From the NCBI GenBank assembly GCA_900320765.1, contig ONTN01000127.1, positions 1 through 6,999 on the forward strand: 6,999 bases of DNA. The letters are read 5' to 3'. The translations under genes and the position numbers were made by a program. This document shows positions 5,862 through 6,999 of the stretch, one piece after another. Source of the DNA: an uncultured Eubacteriales bacterium (GTDB lineage Bacteria > Bacillota > Clostridia > Oscillospirales > Oscillospiraceae). The notes under the pieces are model-generated. The model was not told where the DNA came from. It was given only the letters and a program-made list of their open reading frames with translations, and did no database searches. Within the stretch, counting starts at the first letter, position 1; each line of letters begins with the position of its first letter.

Positions 5862-5879
5862 GAGACGGTCATAAATAAT
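5850..5879 (+). promoter_or_regulatory. Predicted promoter of the sigma / membrane-protein pair
   Basis: TTGCCA (5850-5855, five of six matches), an 18-nt spacer and AATAAT (5874-5879, five of six) would start transcription near 5886. This looks like a housekeeping sigma promoter; I found no clear ECF-type GGAAC / CGTC pair that would signal autoregulation. The leader contains the palindrome at 5895-5908. Confidence 0.45.
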
Positions 5880-5894
5880 TTTCGACTTTATCAG

Positions 5895-5908
5895 TGAGAA
5901 CGTTCTCA
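5895..5908. promoter_or_regulatory. Perfect 14-bp palindrome in the sigma-factor leader
   Basis: TGAGAACGTTCTCA is fully self-complementary and lies 9-22 nt downstream of the predicted transcription start, 24 nt before the TTG start. It could be a DNA operator for a dimeric repressor, or a small RNA hairpin (5 bp, ACGT loop). It does not fit the Gram-positive LexA box, which needs four bases between GAAC and GTTC. Confidence 0.45.
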
Positions 5909-5917
5909 GGCTAAGAA

Positions 5918-5923
5918 AAGGGG
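5918..5923 (+). promoter_or_regulatory. Ribosome binding site that sets the TTG start of the sigma factor
   Basis: AAGGGG ends at 5923 and so overlaps the upstream in-frame GTG (5923-5925), which therefore cannot be its start. It lies 8 nt before the in-frame TTG at 5932. The ATG at 5928 is out of frame and stops after four codons (ATG CTT GCA AGA TAA). Confidence 0.65.
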
Positions 5924-5931
5924 TGCAATGC

Positions 5932-6489
5932 TTGCAAGATAAGGAAATAGTGGAGCTGTTCCTCAACCGCGACGAAAAAGCCCTGGAGGAAGCGAGGCGA
6001 AAATACGATAAGTATCTATCCAAGCTTGCAGCCTCGTTTCTCAGATCGAAGGAGGACAGAGAGGAGTGCATAAACGACGCATACCTGGCGGCGTGGGATT
6101 CGATACCGCCAAATGCGCCCGAAAGGCTGGGGTTGTACCTCGGAAGGCTTCTTAAAAGAAAGTCAGTCGATATAATAAGAGAGTACGGGGCTAAAAAGAG
6201 GGGCGGAGGAGAGATCGCAGATTCGATAGAAGAGCTTTCCGAATGTATTCCCGATAAAGACGGCGTCGAAGCAAGAATTGAGGCCAAGGAGCTTTCCGAG
6301 GCGATAAACGCCTTCTTGCATTCAAGCCCTCCGGAAAAGAGGAAAGCTTTTATAATGCGGTATTGGTACGGTATGGAAATGAAGGAAATTTCAAGGTCTT
6401 TAAAAATTTCGGAGCGAAAGATCGTAAATGTTCTTTTCAGAATGAGAAAGGAACTGAAAAACTATCTTGAAGAAAGGGAGCTTGTTTAA
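5932..6489 (+). CDS. ECF-type sigma-70 family RNA polymerase sigma factor, 185 aa
   Basis: Directs RNA polymerase to a subset of promoters. A region-2 domain spans about residues 20-86: a basic helix (ARRKYDKYL, 21-29), then REECINDAYLAAWDSIPP (43-60) and LGRLLKRKSVDIIREY (70-85), the helices that bind core polymerase and the -10 DNA. An acidic, variable linker (95-118) follows. Region 4 is at about 120-180, with the helix-turn-helix MKEISRSLKISERKIVNVLFRMR (split here as MKEISRSLKIS, 150-160, and ERKIVNVLFRMR, 161-172) for -35 recognition. Two-domain architecture and length are typical of ECF sigma factors common in gut clostridia. The TTG start is chosen from the ribosome site; a GTG start at 5923 would add three residues. 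The next gene starts 2 nt after the stop, implying translational coupling to a membrane partner that may hold the sigma factor inactive. The stimulus is unknown. Confidence 0.85.
   Translation: MQDKEIVELFLNRDEKALEEARRKYDKYLSKLAASFLRSKEDREECINDAYLAAWDSIPPNAPERLGLYLGRLLKRKSVDIIREYGAKKRGGGEIADSIEELSECIPDKDGVEARIEAKELSEAINAFLHSSPPEKRKAFIMRYWYGMEMKEISRSLKISERKIVNVLFRMRKELKNYLEERELV
6474..6480 (+). promoter_or_regulatory. Ribosome binding site inside the sigma gene for the downstream membrane protein
   Basis: AAGGGAG near the end of the sigma gene lies 11 nt before TTG 6492-6494. The next in-frame ATG (6564) would remove 24 residues and has no clear ribosome site, so TTG is preferred. Confidence 0.55.
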
Positions 6490-6491
6490 TC

Positions 6492-6999
6492 TTGGACGCT
6501 TATGACGTATATGAGGCGATTTCGCTTATTGACGACAGCCTGCTCTATGAAGCTGGCGAGGCAATGAAAAGAACGAAGCGCGCAATTATAACAAAAATAC
6601 CGTGGGCAGCGGCAATTTTGTGCATCGCTGCGGGACTTATGCTTATTGCGAAAGGCACGGTTCACAGCGAAAAGACATATTTTGAGCTGAATGACAATGG
6701 GCAGATCGTAAGTAATAATTCAGATATTGCATACGAAAAGAGAGGGGGCGGATACGTTCTGCTGGCAGGTGGCTCAAACGTACCTGTTGGCAACCTGTCA
6801 GAACAGGATTTAAACGAAACAAACGAGGAGGTTGAAAAGGCAAAGGAGACAGCATATCTTGACCTTGCGAACGCTGACGAAGAGATGAAAGACCGTATAC
6901 TGAAAGCAAGAGAGATCATTATTTTTTCTTCAAGCTGGGTCAGAGACGGAGAAGAAGCTTACTTAAGCCGCGACGGCAAGCTTGAAAAGCTGCCGGAGT
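6492..6999 (+). CDS. One-helix membrane protein, probable anti-sigma-like partner (C-terminus outside window)
   Basis: The frame opens at TTG 6492 and remains open for 169 codons to the right edge. The N-terminus is short, acidic and probably cytoplasmic (DAYDVYEAISLIDDSLLYEA, 2-21), a style I recall from clostridial proteins encoded after ECF sigma factors. Basic residues KRTKR (26-30) precede one hydrophobic helix (about 36-53, IPWAAAILCIAAGLMLIA), so the inside-positive rule puts the N-terminus in the cytoplasm and residues 54 onward outside. The outer part has a glycine-rich turn (KRGGGYVLLAGGS) and a charged, probably helical stretch at about 111-140, then a hydrophobic segment IIIFSSSW. 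No enzyme motif is visible. By position, 2 nt after the sigma gene, it may bind the sigma factor and sense an envelope signal. Other readings are a regulator-less membrane sensor or a target gene of the sigma factor. Confidence 0.7.
   Translation, partial: MDAYDVYEAISLIDDSLLYEAGEAMKRTKRAIITKIPWAAAILCIAAGLMLIAKGTVHSEKTYFELNDNGQIVSNNSDIAYEKRGGGYVLLAGGSNVPVGNLSEQDLNETNEEVEKAKETAYLDLANADEEMKDRILKAREIIIFSSSWVRDGEEAYLSRDGKLEKLPE

Noticed and set aside
5895..5908. LexA / SOS box reading of TGAGAACGTTCTCA
   Set aside because: Gram-positive LexA sites have GAAC and GTTC separated by four bases; here the half-sites overlap.
5835..6287. 150-codon open frame on the minus strand opposite the sigma factor
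   Set aside because: Serine- and leucine-rich shadow of the sigma-factor gene; its end also overlaps the terminator and promoter region.
1..6999. CRISPR arrays, tRNA or rRNA genes, transposases, attachment sites
   Set aside because: I read both strands and saw no regular spacer array, cloverleaf-like block with CCA region, rRNA sequence or recombinase motif.

Overview
The window looks like chromosomal DNA of an anaerobic Firmicute, probably a gut-type clostridium (Oscillospiraceae, Ruminococcaceae or Christensenellales-like). This is inferred from strong AGGAGG-type ribosome sites, frequent ATA isoleucine codons, several TTG starts, an ECF-type sigma factor followed by a one-helix membrane protein, and the protein families present. 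No marker gene fixes the genus. The layout is ordinary operonic bacterial DNA, with no rRNA, tRNA, CRISPR array or transposase.

Region by region: (1) 1-690, minus strand: the first 230 residues of a DUF362 family iron-sulfur protein that runs off the left edge, with its own sigma-A-type promoter at 722-750. (2) 787-2148, minus strand: a Si-type citrate synthase, ended by a hairpin terminator (753-779) that abuts the DUF362 promoter. (3) 2149-2363: a divergent promoter region with five exact TTGCAA hexamers and a sixth near-copy; the predicted -35 boxes of both divergent promoters are TTGCAA/TTGCGA. (4) 2364-4463, plus strand: an aconitase-superfamily hydratase of the E. coli YbhJ type. (5) 4464-4599: a gap packed with inverted repeats, including a perfect 14-bp repeat that ends exactly at the next start codon. 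(6) 4600-5793, plus strand: NADP-dependent isocitrate dehydrogenase of the homodimeric, eukaryote-like type, followed by a clear terminator. (7) 5845-5922: a promoter region with two perfect palindromes. (8) 5932-6489 and 6492-6999: a small ECF-type sigma factor and, 2 nt later, a one-helix membrane protein that is probably its anti-sigma-like partner, cut by the right edge.

Citrate synthase, the hydratase and isocitrate dehydrogenase together make the oxidative arm of a partial TCA cycle: oxaloacetate plus acetyl-CoA to citrate, isocitrate and 2-oxoglutarate, presumably for glutamate synthesis. The context suggests that the YbhJ-type hydratase is the working aconitase. Its copy here lacks about 21-24 residues of a conserved strand-and-loop segment, judged by alignment from memory. 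The most interesting regulatory features are the shared TTGCAA cluster and the mutually exclusive hairpins in front of isocitrate dehydrogenase. I see no convincing wholly new system.
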